From Agrobacterium cavarae (GTDB lineage: Bacteria; Pseudomonadota; Alphaproteobacteria; Rhizobiales; Rhizobiaceae), in assembly GCF_004310285.1 (NCBI RefSeq), contig NZ_SISF01000034.1, forward strand, positions 1 through 64,000: a stretch of 64,000 bases of DNA, in the 5' to 3' direction. The position numbers were made by a program, and so were the translations under genes. This document shows positions 54,701 to 62,420 of the stretch, piece after piece (the first letter of the stretch is position 1; each line of letters starts with the position of its first letter). The notes under the pieces were generated by a model. That model saw only the letters and a list, made by a program, of their open reading frames with translations, was not told the origin of the DNA and did not search any database.

Positions 54701-55413
54701 ATGCCTTCCAGCCCTGGCTTCAGGCGGCCGCTGGCCTGCAGGGCAATATCGACGCGGCAAAAGTTCGGCCATTGGTGGATCAGCAACTCTGGCAGGGCGA
54801 CGTTACGCTGGGTCAGATCTCCATGCCGTTCACCATCAGCGATGGCAGCCTGAAGATGCAGAATGTCACGGCATCCACAGATCAGTTGTCCCTCAAAGGC
54901 GATCTGTCCCTGAACATTGCCGATGAAACACTGACCGGCGGTCTCGAGCTCGACTATAAAACGGGCATCGAGGAGCTTGCCGGTGCCACGCCTTCCATCC
55001 GGCTGAACTATGTCGGTCCTCTGGCGCAGCCAGCTTTGACGACAGATGTTTCCGGTCTCACCGGCTATCTCTCTCTTCGCGCCTTCGAAAAGGAGCGCCG
55101 CCGTGTGGAAGCGCTACAGGCGAGCGTGCTGGAAAAACAGCGGCTACGACGCGAGGTTGCGCTTTATCGCTTCCAGGCGGCGGAGCGGCAGGCGGCAAAG
55201 GAACGGGCAGAGGCGGAGGAAAGAGCAAGGAAGGCGGAAGAGGAACGGCTGAGGGCTTTGGCGCAGGAGCGTCTGCAGGCAGAGAAGGAGCAGCAGGAGC
55301 GGTTGCAGCGCCAGCAGCAGACACCTGAGGCAACACCTACGCTGAGAATTCCGCCGACGCAGGATGTGATCAGGCAGTTTTCCGATCCGTCGAACGCATC
55401 CCCACCTCAATAA
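51706..55413 (+). CDS. AsmA family envelope protein
   Basis: Large inner-membrane-anchored protein (1235 aa) with most of its mass in the periplasm. It starts with one span (LVFLGGLLVVALFAALLIPYFIDW) and the AsmA N-terminal pattern RDFEDQASRILGKKVVVHGPV. The rest is repetitive beta sheet expected of AsmA/TamB-like lipid-transport bridges. The last 90 residues are highly charged, Arg/Glu/Gln-rich and probably coiled coil, ending in a Pro-rich tail. Start is GTG; GGGAG lies ten bases before it. Likely helps phospholipid traffic to the outer membrane. Confidence 0.88.
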   Translation: MLGRILVFLGGLLVVALFAALLIPYFIDWTDFRRDFEDQASRILGKKVVVHGPVEARLLPFPSVTLHDVRAGTDADGSPLIQVARFSMDAELAPFLSGEARIFDMRIEEPKAKIRLLKDGTLDWMRGGRVEIPARTVVLESVNIEDGQIEFIDEQSGRNRTITGLNAAMSAKSLAGPWRAEGRAAIDGHAGSFSLSSGEPDPTVGRMGLRLRLQPDEYPVEIDLDGGIGATAGRPVYSGSFAFNFRRDDNQQQKGQQKQDQSIFSAPRTRGSFELTNGRLRIPSYRMELGAIDNPYIVTGEATLDTGAAPEFLLTADGQQIDFNRLTPVPVPSSGKTSRVPTVSVRQRIEAFADLIARIPVPQVPGKASISLPALISDDTTIRDIRLDVRPDGSGWQVVNAVAVLPGRTQFEAKGSLTLTDGPAFNGDLLVASNQPSGLANWLTGSVDPAIRQLNAAGFSSKVSLTTKAQRFNDLELAIGRASLRGSLLRQTTDKGSSIDVDLAGDEIDLDALKALGSLVLGDPNGASVFDERIAAKFKADRFNMAGVTANKVETAFTVSDGVLSLDTMTAGDIAGAEVHAKGQLQGTLLKYGGKGNINLRAADMQPVLELIRQKLPHHPLLDRLVRSAPWYANSDVTVDLSVDSNSGGANAAVSGTINGSRLSAVAKLPDFFSITDDTALTLEAVLKNQSTAILFGQAGLDPLPFDADGEGLLSVKLNGSLGSAMQTDFRFSTERTHFTAGGSFSLAPETFGEGSADLALESADIEPYLIMNAVGLPQLGGGMSTKANAKLSVDKEKATFANLTGQAGGNAFSGNVALSRAAPYKVTGDVSLASVDMAWLGDAMYGPVIDPESGGLNAKPVALPSFPKIEAALFVKAAKFEVGPFGTVTGSSFSMTHGNGTLSLDNIAGDWMGGKLSGRMAMATGEGAGIFRTKLAISGANPEGIIWKSGNSPVATGRYAADLTAEATGKSVRELLTSASGSGEIRTNDLVLRGINPNAFQPWLQAAAGLQGNIDAAKVRPLVDQQLWQGDVTLGQISMPFTISDGSLKMQNVTASTDQLSLKGDLSLNIADETLTGGLELDYKTGIEELAGATPSIRLNYVGPLAQPALTTDVSGLTGYLSLRAFEKERRRVEALQASVLEKQRLRREVALYRFQAAERQAAKERAEAEERARKAEEERLRALAQERLQAEKEQQERLQRQQQTPEATPTLRIPPTQDVIRQFSDPSNASPPQ

Positions 55414-55466
55414 GGAGGTGACGCCTGCTGACACGCGTCAGTGTTGGGCGAAGTGGGGTGGCTCGT

Positions 55467-55745
55467 CTACTTCTGGCTCTTGAGCCAGATCAGAACATAG
55501 ACCCTAAGCGCAGATGACAGGTTGCTGCTTTCCGATCTGTTGTCGTCTATCTCCGCCAACAGGGACGCGAAGCTCATCTTTCGCTTTTCCGCAATCGCGC
55601 GGAGTTCGTCCCAAAACGCATCCTCCAATGAGATGCTTGTGCGGTGACCATGAAGAGTCGTGGAGTGCTTGCGTATCAAGGTCGCTGCTTTCCAAGCCGA
55701 TTCAAGAGGGTGCCAATCTGATTCATTTTCTGCCTGCAAGTCCAT
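55467..55745 (-). CDS. Ribbon-helix-helix domain protein
   Basis: Small DNA-binding-like protein (92 aa) of the RHH_4 family. The segment LHGHRTSISLEDAFWDELRAIAEKRKMSF forms the predicted strand-helix-helix, and NLSSALRVYVLIWLK closes the domain. The first 25 residues are acidic and unlike the domain. Members are rhizobial proteins of unknown regulatory role. The ATG has only a weak ribosome site. Downstream on the same strand lies nothing until asmA. Confidence 0.82.
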   Translation of the reverse strand: MDLQAENESDWHPLESAWKAATLIRKHSTTLHGHRTSISLEDAFWDELRAIAEKRKMSFASLLAEIDDNRSESSNLSSALRVYVLIWLKSQK

Positions 55746-56144
55746 GAAATGTATAGGAGCTTGCGTTCGATAACGTTGTTATGTGTCCTCGGTTCCACCA
55801 CTTCTCATGCAGGATGAGCGATATCGAAAGAGAGGCCGAAAAAAGCACGATGCGGTCGACGCTATCTGGAATGTCGGGTGGGATGCGCGCTTTGGTGTGT
55901 GGTGAGAAGCTCGGCCTCGTGCGCGCTCTAGCAGAAAGCATCAGAGCTTCGCGATCAAGAGGGCAGGCAGCATACTGCCTTCGATGGAGGCGCTTACCTT
56001 TTTTGAATCGACGCGTCGTGCCTTCCGAAAATCGAGTCCGATTTTCGGGCCGATGCTGTAGACCCGAGTTCAAGAATTGAAGGCGGCAAAGCGTTTGGGG
56101 GAACGTTGCTGTGAGGTGGTAGGCGAAGATCTTGGCGGCTGGCC
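55746..56144. other. Intergenic region with rhizobial palindromic element
   Basis: About 400 bases between the ribbon-helix-helix gene and DUF4169. I find no supportable gene. The right part holds the palindromic block described separately (56009-56047). Confidence 0.5.
56009..56050. repeat. Palindromic repeat (CGACGCGTCG plus 10-bp inverted repeat)
   Basis: A self-complementary CGACGCGTCG at 56009-56018 is followed by a perfect 10-bp inverted repeat CCGAAAATCG / CGATTTTCGG with a 4-base AGTC loop. This form is common in rhizobial intergenic regions. A shortened copy with the same ACGACGCGTCG-TGC-TTCCGA core lies at 41685-41704. Confidence 0.6.
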
Positions 56145-56342
56145 CTATTCGGATTCGCCATCCTGACGATCAAGCTTGCCCTGATCGAGCTGGCGCTCAG
56201 CCTTGTCATTCAAGGCTGTCGTCAGAGACTTTTCGGATTTCGTTCTGCCGAATGACAGGCGGTTTTGCTCCGCCTGTTTTTCCTTCTCGGAGCGCGCCTT
56301 CTGCTTGCGAAACTGGCGCAGGTTGACGATATCACCCGTCAT
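56145..56342 (-). CDS. DUF4169 family protein
   Basis: Small, very basic soluble protein (65 aa). The sequence MTGDIVNLRQFRKQKARSEK then ENRLSFGRTKSEK matches the DUF4169 pattern found in alphaproteobacteria. Function unknown. The ATG at 56342 has AGAGGG upstream; an ATG four codons earlier is possible. It is on the same strand as sspB, 47 bases downstream, a common neighbour in rhizobia. Confidence 0.82.
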   Translation of the reverse strand: MTGDIVNLRQFRKQKARSEKEKQAEQNRLSFGRTKSEKSLTTALNDKAERQLDQGKLDRQDGESE

Positions 56343-56389
56343 GGGCCCTCTCATTGGTCCGCACCGCGTTGAGGACGGGGCCAGACGCC

Positions 56390-56899
56390 TTACTTGTTCT
56401 TGCGGAAAGCATCCAGGGATACGACCGAGCCGGCCTTCTTTTCTTCGTCCGTCTTCTTCTCTTCAGAAGGCTGAACCTTAGCTTCAGCCGGTGCAGGGTA
56501 GGCGGTGATTTCCGCTTCCTGAACTTCTTCCTCTTCGGCCAAAGGCACGTCGAATTCGAGTTCGAAGTTGACCGACGGGTCGTAGAAGCCACGGATGGCG
56601 TTGAAGGGGATGACGAGCTTTTCAGGCGTGTCGGAGAAGGACAGACCGATCTCGAAAAGGGTCTCGGTCACCTTCAGGTCCCAGAACTGATGCTGAATGA
56701 CGATCGTCATCTGCTCGGCATACTTCGCCTTGAGATGCTGCGAAATCCGCACACCCGGCGCGCCGGTCAGGAACGTGATGAAGAAGTGGTGATCGCCCGG
56801 CAGCCGGCCAGTGGCCGCAACCTCGCTCAGAACCTTGCGGATAACGCCGCGAAGGGCATCCTGTGCGAGAATGTCGTAACGGATATGATCCTGCCCCAT
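56390..56899 (-). CDS. sspB: SspB family ClpXP adaptor (alpha type)
   Basis: Adaptor (169 aa) that delivers ssrA-tagged proteins to the ClpXP protease. The N-terminal substrate-binding domain begins IRYDILAQDALRGVIRKVL and contains GDHHFFITFLTGAPGVRIS and IVIQHQFWDLKV, typical of the alphaproteobacterial SspB. The C-terminal 55 residues are acidic and disordered and end with SLDAFRKNK, the ClpX-contact motif. The tmRNA gene lies about 190 bases upstream on the same strand, a functional pairing. Confidence 0.92.
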   Translation of the reverse strand: MGQDHIRYDILAQDALRGVIRKVLSEVAATGRLPGDHHFFITFLTGAPGVRISQHLKAKYAEQMTIVIQHQFWDLKVTETLFEIGLSFSDTPEKLVIPFNAIRGFYDPSVNFELEFDVPLAEEEEVQEAEITAYPAPAEAKVQPSEEKKTDEEKKAGSVVSLDAFRKNK

Positions 56900-57087
56900 A
56901 CGGTCCTGTCTTTCCTTATTCGAACGTCTTTTACCTGAGTATACGCAATGTCTTAGTGCGCAGCAACGAAAAAGCCTTCACCGCCTGCAGCATGTTTTAG
57001 TCTTCAACCGCGGCAAATATATGCGCGATCTCAAGCGTACCAGAAGCGAGTCAGGCGCACCATATAGCGAATTTCAAGGGAGGGGAG

Positions 57088-57426
57088 AAGGTGGAGGTTT
57101 CTGTTGCCAGGTACCTCCGAACCCCGCCTTACGGGGCTAACCGTAAGGACTTAGAGCGGAATTCCCGCACCGCCATTAGGCAGCGAGAGCGTATTCCTTA
57201 GCGTTGTTGTCATTTGCAACTACACTTGTGACCCGATAACGGCGGTATCATGCCGAGCAAAAGTTCGATCTTTACGCCCTTGTCGATCCTATTTCGCCCC
57301 CATCAAAAGCCGGCCTTTTCTCAAGAAGCCGCCGGTTTTTGGTGGAGGCGCCGGGTACCGCCCCCGGGTCCAATAGGTTTATTCCATCGACCGTTTATCG
57401 CCATAGCCGGATTTGCATCCGGCAAA
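57088..57426 (-). ncRNA. ssrA: Two-piece (circularly permuted) tmRNA SsrA
   Basis: Read on the minus strand, the acceptor piece comes first: a hairpin GCCGGAT-GCAA-ATCCGGC, a 5-bp T stem (CCGGG / CCCGG), the acceptor strand CGCCTCC, then ACCA ending at 57340. A spacer (57339-57302) follows, then the coding piece beginning GGGGGCG at 57301, which pairs with CGCCTCC through one G-U. The tag frame reads ANDNNAKEYALAA then TAA at 57217-57176. Downstream are hairpins that can form a pseudoknot (CCTTACGG / CCGTAAGG overlapping CCCCG / CGGGG) and GGAGGT / ACCTCC. This is the alphaproteobacterial permuted form, processed into two RNAs. Outer ends are approximate. Confidence 0.92.
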
Positions 57427-57669
57427 GGTCATATAGGCATTTCCGCGCGCTGAGGAAAGAGGCCTTGTGACATTTCGGTAAAGGACTGGCTATCGGCTGC
57501 CTTAACCTCTCGATCCAGGTGCGCTTCGAGCCAGTTGTTGCCGAAAGGATGCTCACGATTTGCTGGGTTTTATTATAAGTCTCCATGTTAATGAGACAGG
57601 CAGTAAACATCATTCGCTTATCACTCTGGCCAGAATGACCCCCACTATGAACGTAGGATAGGACGGAGA
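57427..57669. other. Region upstream of ssrA with a possible gene remnant
   Basis: It should contain the ssrA promoter (minus strand) and that of the downstream plus-strand gene. On the minus strand, 57569-57429 holds 46 sense codons with no start, closing at a TGA, that read like a normal protein C-terminus (HPFGNNWLEAHLDREV... QRAEMPI). It may be the tail of a truncated gene; I cannot name a family. Confidence 0.4.
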
Positions 57670-58071
57670 ATGAAACCAGTTCAGCTTGCATATGTATTGC
57701 TTGCCCTCTTGTTCATCGTTCCCTGCGCTCGAGCGGATCAGCTTGAACCCTACGAGGGACCTTGGCGTCAGGTAAGTTCTAACGCGGGTGATTGCCCAAA
57801 ATGTCTCATCACCGTTCGCCGTTTCGGGATTAACCTCGAGGTGGTCGCCAACAATGGCTGGCGTGCAACCGTAAGACCAACCCCCAAATACCTGCGTGAG
57901 AAATTGCCCTCAGTTGAGGGGCAGGGCTTCTGGGAAACCACGATAGGTGGCGATCGGAAAAAGATCTCCATCAAGGTGCGGCTCACAAGAGACGAGGCCA
58001 AGTTCCGTATTGCCCTGACTACCGGATACCCAGCCGAACGCCGTACTATTGAGGCGACGTTCGAAAGATAG
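57670..58071 (+). CDS. Hypothetical secreted protein
   Basis: Small predicted periplasmic protein (133 aa) with an N-terminal signal peptide (MKPVQLAYVLLALLFIVPCARA, cleaved near residue 22). The mature part has a CxxC pair in GDCPKCLITV and ends in a beta-rich stretch. I do not recognise the family. The ATG has GGACGGAGA just upstream, a strong ribosome site. The surroundings are poorer in G+C than the core genes, and the gene stands next to ssrA, a frequent place for inserted DNA. Confidence 0.7.
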   Translation: MKPVQLAYVLLALLFIVPCARADQLEPYEGPWRQVSSNAGDCPKCLITVRRFGINLEVVANNGWRATVRPTPKYLREKLPSVEGQGFWETTIGGDRKKISIKVRLTRDEAKFRIALTTGYPAERRTIEATFER

Positions 58072-58238
58072 TCAGGTTTATCCTGTTCGCTTTCTGAGGT
58101 TTATGGCGAAGCCACGCAAACCTCGCGGACGGTTGTGATGGCTTGACTAAGATTCTTGACGCGGTTGCAGGCTTGGAACATCTTCTCCCTGAAGTGGCCG
58201 TGGATACGATCCGGCTGCTCAACATGGAGGATGAGGAC

Positions 58239-58547
58239 ATGACGGACTATCTTGCAGATGTGAAGAAGTACGATGCCGATGCCGATGAAGGTGTGGTGAA
58301 CAAGATCGTCAAATATTTGGGTATTGCACTTCGCAATCGCGACTCGGCGCTGGTGTCGTCGTCGGATCCGGAGGAGCTTGCGCGGGTCAAGAGCGGGTGG
58401 TGCGCCAAGAAGCTCGGCGTCGATGGCGCAGAGGCGGATGCCGCGATCGACGCAACCGCCAAGGCGATGGCGGCAGACCGCAGCAAATCCCGTGTGACCT
58501 TCTACTACCTCGTGGCCAAGCACCTCGGAAAGCTGGAGACAGTCTAG
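58239..58547 (+). CDS. DUF2853 family protein
   Basis: Soluble helical protein (102 aa). The pattern DYLADVKKYDADADEGVVNKIVKYLGIALRNRDSALVSSSDPEEL and the ending RVTFYYLVAKHLGKLE match DUF2853. Function unknown; the family is conserved in proteobacteria and bacteroidetes. The ATG at 58239 has GGAGG eight bases upstream and gives the family length; the frame extends to 58143 without conservation. Confidence 0.85.
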   Translation: MTDYLADVKKYDADADEGVVNKIVKYLGIALRNRDSALVSSSDPEELARVKSGWCAKKLGVDGAEADAAIDATAKAMAADRSKSRVTFYYLVAKHLGKLETV

Positions 58548-58643
58548 CCGCCCAAAGCTTTTGGGGATTTCGCCCCTCTATCGATTGGTTCCGCTGCCGG
58601 GAAGGGGTATAACAACCCCATAGAGACTCGGTGGCGGAACGAC

Positions 58644-59438
58644 ATGAAGCAATATCTCGATCTTCTTCGGCATGTGATGGAAACGGGCAGCGATCGTGGC
58701 GATCGCACCGGTACGGGCACCCGCTCTGTCTTCGGCTACCAGATGCGTTTCGATCTTTCAGAGGGCTTCCCGGTGCTGACCACCAAGAAGCTTCATCTGC
58801 GCTCCATTATCCATGAACTGCTGTGGTTCCTGAAGGGCGACACAAACATTGCCTATCTCAAGGAACACGGTGTGACCATCTGGGACGAGTGGGCCGATGA
58901 GAAGGGCGATCTCGGTCCTGTCTACGGCGCGCAATGGCGCTCATGGCCCGCACCGGATGGTCGCCATATCGACCAGATCCAGCTTTTGATTGAAGGCCTG
59001 AAGACCAATCCCAATTCGCGCCGTCACATCGTTTCGGCCTGGAATCCGGCGCTGGTGGACGAGATGGCGCTTCCGCCATGCCACTGCCTGTTCCAGTTCT
59101 ATGTGTCGGATGGAAAGCTCTCCTGCCAGCTCTACCAGCGCTCGGCCGACATCTTCCTTGGCGTGCCGTTCAACATCGCCTCTTACGCCCTGTTGACGCT
59201 GATGGTGGCGCAGGTCACGGGTTTGAAGCCTGGTGATTTCGTTCATACGCTGGGCGACTCGCATATCTATGCGAACCACTTCGAACAGGCGAAGTTGCAG
59301 ATGACGCGGACGCCGAAGGCCTTGCCGACCATGCGGCTCAATCCGGATGTGCGGGATCTGTTTGCCTTTAAGTTCGAAGACTTTACGCTGGAGAACTACG
59401 AAGCTGATTCAAGCATCAAGGCGCCGATTGCGGTATGA
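58644..59438 (+). CDS. thyA: Thymidylate synthase ThyA
   Basis: Folate-dependent dTMP synthase (264 aa), the same length as the E. coli enzyme. The catalytic cysteine is C146 in LPPCHCLFQFYV. The RTGTGTRSVFG loop, DEWADEKGDLGPVYGAQWR and QRSADIFLGVPFNIASYA motifs are all conserved. It consumes methylene-tetrahydrofolate, giving dihydrofolate, which FolA next door reduces; the two genes overlap by four bases. Confidence 0.98.
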   Translation: MKQYLDLLRHVMETGSDRGDRTGTGTRSVFGYQMRFDLSEGFPVLTTKKLHLRSIIHELLWFLKGDTNIAYLKEHGVTIWDEWADEKGDLGPVYGAQWRSWPAPDGRHIDQIQLLIEGLKTNPNSRRHIVSAWNPALVDEMALPPCHCLFQFYVSDGKLSCQLYQRSADIFLGVPFNIASYALLTLMVAQVTGLKPGDFVHTLGDSHIYANHFEQAKLQMTRTPKALPTMRLNPDVRDLFAFKFEDFTLENYEADSSIKAPIAV

Positions 59439-59962
59439 GTGAACCCCGCATCATTCTGATTGCTGCCGTGTCCCGCAACAATGTCATTGGCCGTGAGCTG
59501 GACATGCCCTGGAAGCTGTCTTCCGATCTCAAGCGCTTCAAGGCTGAGACCATGGGCAAGCCGATGATCATGGGGCGCAAGACGTTTCTCTCCGTCGGCG
59601 AGCGGCCGTTGCCCGGTCGTCCACATATCATCATCAGCCGCAACCCGGATTATCGCCCCGATGGCGTGGAGGTCGTTTCCTCGCTAGAGGAAGCGCTGTC
59701 TCGAGCAAAATCCAAAGCTCGAGAGCTTGGTGTGGAGGCGGTTTATGTGGCCGGTGGAGGCGAAATTTACCGCCAGGCTATGCCCTTCGCCGATCAACTT
59801 TCCGTCACCCATGTGGAGGTTGAACTGGATGGCGACACGTTTTTCCCGGAAATCGATCCGGCCGTTTTTGAGAAAACCGACGAAACTGCCCTGCCAGCTG
59901 GGGAAAAAGACGATTACGCCGTGCGTTTCGCAACCTATCAGCGCTACGGTGCGGCAAAGTGA
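59435..59962 (+). CDS. folA: Dihydrofolate reductase FolA
   Basis: NADPH-dependent reductase (175 aa) that regenerates tetrahydrofolate from the dihydrofolate made by ThyA. The conserved sites are VIGRELDMPWKLSSDLKRFK with the substrate Asp-Met-Pro-Trp, PMIMGRKTF, the LPGRPHIIISR loop and YVAGGGEIYRQA near the C-terminus. Length slightly above the E. coli enzyme. Its ATG overlaps the thyA stop; trimethoprim is the classic inhibitor of this class, though no resistance substitution can be judged here. Confidence 0.96.
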   Translation: MSEPRIILIAAVSRNNVIGRELDMPWKLSSDLKRFKAETMGKPMIMGRKTFLSVGERPLPGRPHIIISRNPDYRPDGVEVVSSLEEALSRAKSKARELGVEAVYVAGGGEIYRQAMPFADQLSVTHVEVELDGDTFFPEIDPAVFEKTDETALPAGEKDDYAVRFATYQRYGAAK

Positions 59963-60108
59963 ACTATTTGGGTCTATCTGGTACTAAGTTACCGCCCCCG
60001 CGTTGAAACAGACGCTTCGCCTTCTTATAACGAGGACGATATTCCCGCCGGCATCGCAAAAGCGCGTTGGAGAGGGAGCGGGAAAGTTTTTGTAACAAAG
60101 AGGTATGA

Positions 60109-61248
60109 ATGCCCTGGAGCAATCAGAATGGCGGCGGTGGCCCTTGGGGCGGCGGCGGTAATAGTGGCGGCGGCGGAGGAAACAACCAGGGTGGACCTTG
60201 GGGACAAGGGCCAAACCGGCCACGCGGCGGTGGCGGAGGCGGGGGTAACGGCAATGGCGGCCCGCCCGATCTGGAAGAAATCATCCGTCGCAGTCAGGAT
60301 CGTTTCAAGCGCATGCTGCCGGGCGGCTTCAATGGTGGCGTCGTGGCCATCCTTGTTCTCGTGGTTCTTGCCTTTATCGGCATTCAGTCCATCTACACCG
60401 TCCAGCCGGACGAGCGCGGCGTAGAACTTCGTTTCGGCAAGCCGAAGAACGAAGTGTCGATGCCCGGTCTGCATTATCACTTCTGGCCTATCGAGACTGT
60501 CGAGATCGTCAAGGTGACCGAGCAGCAACAGAATATCGGTGCACGTGCGACGTCGTCGTCGGCTGCCACCGGCGTGATGCTGACCGGCGACCAGAACATC
60601 GTCAACGTCCAGTTCTCGGTTCTCTATACGGTCTCCGATCCGAAATCCTATCTCTTCAACGTCGATACGCCGGCTGAAACCCTTCAGCAGGTGTCTGAAA
60701 GCGCGATGCGCGAAGTCGTTGGTCGCCGTCCGGCGCAGGATATTTTCCGTGACAATCGTCAGGCGATTGCCGCCGATGTTCGCTCCATCATCCAGGCGAC
60801 GATGGACAGCTACGGTGCCGGTATCTCCATCAATGCGGTTGCGATCGAGGATGCGGCACCGCCGCGCGAAGTCGCCGATGCCTTCGATGAAGTGCAGCGT
60901 GCCGAGCAGGATGAAGATCGCTTCGTGCAGGAAGCCAACCAGTATGCCAACCAGAAGCTTGGTGCGGCACGCGGTCAGGCAGCCCAGATCGTTGAAGAGG
61001 CGAACGCTTATAAGAGCCGTGTTGTCAACGAATCTCAGGGTGAGGCTCAGCGCTTCATCTCGATCTACGACCAGTACCAAACGGCACCGGAAGTGACCCG
61101 CGAGCGCATGTTCATCGAAACGATGGAGCAGGTCCTCAAGGGTTCGAACAAGATCATCATCGATGAAAAGCAGGGCGTGGTGCCATATCTGCCTCTGAAT
61201 GAAATGATGCGCGGCAATACCGGCGCAGCACAGCAGGGAGGCAACTGA
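60109..61248 (+). CDS. hflK: HflK, SPFH-domain subunit of the FtsH regulator
   Basis: Membrane protein (379 aa) that with HflC forms a periplasmic cage around the FtsH protease and limits its activity. A Gly/Asn-rich N-terminus of about 45 residues (MPWSNQNGGGGPWGGGG) precedes one membrane span (VVAILVLVVLAFIGI, residues 76-92) and an SPFH domain beginning IQSIYTVQPDERGVELRFG. The C-terminal part is a long charged helix. The ATG at 60109 has AGAGG upstream. One base separates it from hflC. Confidence 0.95.
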   Translation: MPWSNQNGGGGPWGGGGNSGGGGGNNQGGPWGQGPNRPRGGGGGGGNGNGGPPDLEEIIRRSQDRFKRMLPGGFNGGVVAILVLVVLAFIGIQSIYTVQPDERGVELRFGKPKNEVSMPGLHYHFWPIETVEIVKVTEQQQNIGARATSSSAATGVMLTGDQNIVNVQFSVLYTVSDPKSYLFNVDTPAETLQQVSESAMREVVGRRPAQDIFRDNRQAIAADVRSIIQATMDSYGAGISINAVAIEDAAPPREVADAFDEVQRAEQDEDRFVQEANQYANQKLGAARGQAAQIVEEANAYKSRVVNESQGEAQRFISIYDQYQTAPEVTRERMFIETMEQVLKGSNKIIIDEKQGVVPYLPLNEMMRGNTGAAQQGGN

Positions 61249-61249
61249 T

Positions 61250-62200
61250 ATGAGCAATCGTCTTACGGCAATTCTCGTTGGCCTCGCGATCCTGTTCTTC
61301 CTCGTCTACTCGTCGGTCTTCGTCGTGAATGAGCGGCAGCAGGCGATCGTCGTCCGCTTCGGTCAGATCCAGGATGTGAAGACGCAGCCAGGCCTGTACT
61401 TCAAGCTGCCATTCGCCTTCATGGATGCCGATCGCGTTCAGTATATCGAAAACCGCGCGTTGCGCTTCGACCACGACAACATTCGTGTTCAGGTTTCGGG
61501 CGGCAAGTTCTACGAAGTCGATGCTTTCGTGGTCTATCGCATCACCGATGCACGTCGCTTCCGCGAAACCGTGTCGGGCGATCAGCTCTCGGCTGAAACG
61601 CGTCTGCGCACGCGTCTCGATGCATCGCTTCGCCGGGTCTACGGTCTGCGTGGCTTCGAATCCGCTCTGTCGGATGCCCGCGCATCGATGATGCAGGAAG
61701 TGCGTGACGATCTGCGTCCTGACGCCGAGTCGCTCGGTATCAGCATTGTCGACGTCCGCATCCGTCGTACGGACCTGACGCAGGAAGTCTCACAGCAGAC
61801 CTTCGAGCGCATGAAGTCCGAACGTCTGGCGGAAGCCGAACTGATCCGCGCCCGCGGTAACGAAGAAGGCCAGCGCCGTCGCGCTATCGCCGATCGTCAG
61901 GTCGTCGAGCTTGAATCCGATGCCCAGCGCCAGTCCGAAGTGCTGCGCGGTGAGGGTGATGCCGAACGCAACCGCATCTTCGGTGAAGCCTTCCAGCGCG
62001 ACCCGGCTTTCTTCGAGTTCTATCGCTCGATGACCGCCTATACCAACGCGCTGACGGGTAACGGTACGACGCTGGTTCTTTCACCAGATTCGACCTTCTT
62101 CCGCTATTTCAACAACATCAACGGCACGCAGCCGCAGGGTTCAGCACCCGCAGCTCCGCCAGCGCCTGCCACGGCGCCGGCACAGGCGCCAGCGAACTGA
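61250..62200 (+). CDS. hflC: HflC, SPFH-domain subunit of the FtsH regulator
   Basis: Partner of HflK (316 aa). N-terminal membrane span (LTAILVGLAILFFLVYSSVFVV), then the SPFH domain VNERQQAIVVRFGQIQDV and a conserved DVRIRRTDLTQEVSQQTFERMKSER helix. The tail is Pro/Ala-rich. Directly after hflK and followed by a terminator and degP, so hflKC likely form one transcript. Stomatin-like fold. Confidence 0.95.
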   Translation: MSNRLTAILVGLAILFFLVYSSVFVVNERQQAIVVRFGQIQDVKTQPGLYFKLPFAFMDADRVQYIENRALRFDHDNIRVQVSGGKFYEVDAFVVYRITDARRFRETVSGDQLSAETRLRTRLDASLRRVYGLRGFESALSDARASMMQEVRDDLRPDAESLGISIVDVRIRRTDLTQEVSQQTFERMKSERLAEAELIRARGNEEGQRRRAIADRQVVELESDAQRQSEVLRGEGDAERNRIFGEAFQRDPAFFEFYRSMTAYTNALTGNGTTLVLSPDSTFFRYFNNINGTQPQGSAPAAPPAPATAPAQAPAN

Positions 62201-62220
62201 TTGTTGGATGTACGAGATTG

Positions 62221-62245
62221 AAAAGGCCGCCTTGAGCGGCCTTTT
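62221..62245 (+). terminator. Terminator after hflC
   Basis: A 10-bp stem (AAAAGGCCGC / GCGGCCTTTT) with a 5-base loop. The 3' arm ends in four T residues. It starts 21 bases after the hflC stop. Confidence 0.85.
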
Positions 62246-62420
62246 CTTATGGAAGAAAATAGGTGTGATAGTCAGGGCTTTACGATAGGCCTGCATTTGC
62301 AGTGGAAGGAGCGCGAAGATTCGCGTGCTCTTCACGAAAAGGTTTTTCACACTTCATCATTCCGCCTTATGCTTGGCTACTAAAGCTTGAGGCTACCATT
62401 TGCAGATGCGAGGACGCTTG

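Noticed and set aside
57250..57453. 67-codon plus-strand frame across ssrA
   Set aside because: Entirely antisense to a structured RNA gene.
57395..57691. 98-codon minus-strand frame upstream of and into ssrA
   Set aside because: It enters the tmRNA acceptor piece and overlaps the start of the plus-strand secreted protein gene; unlikely to be coding.
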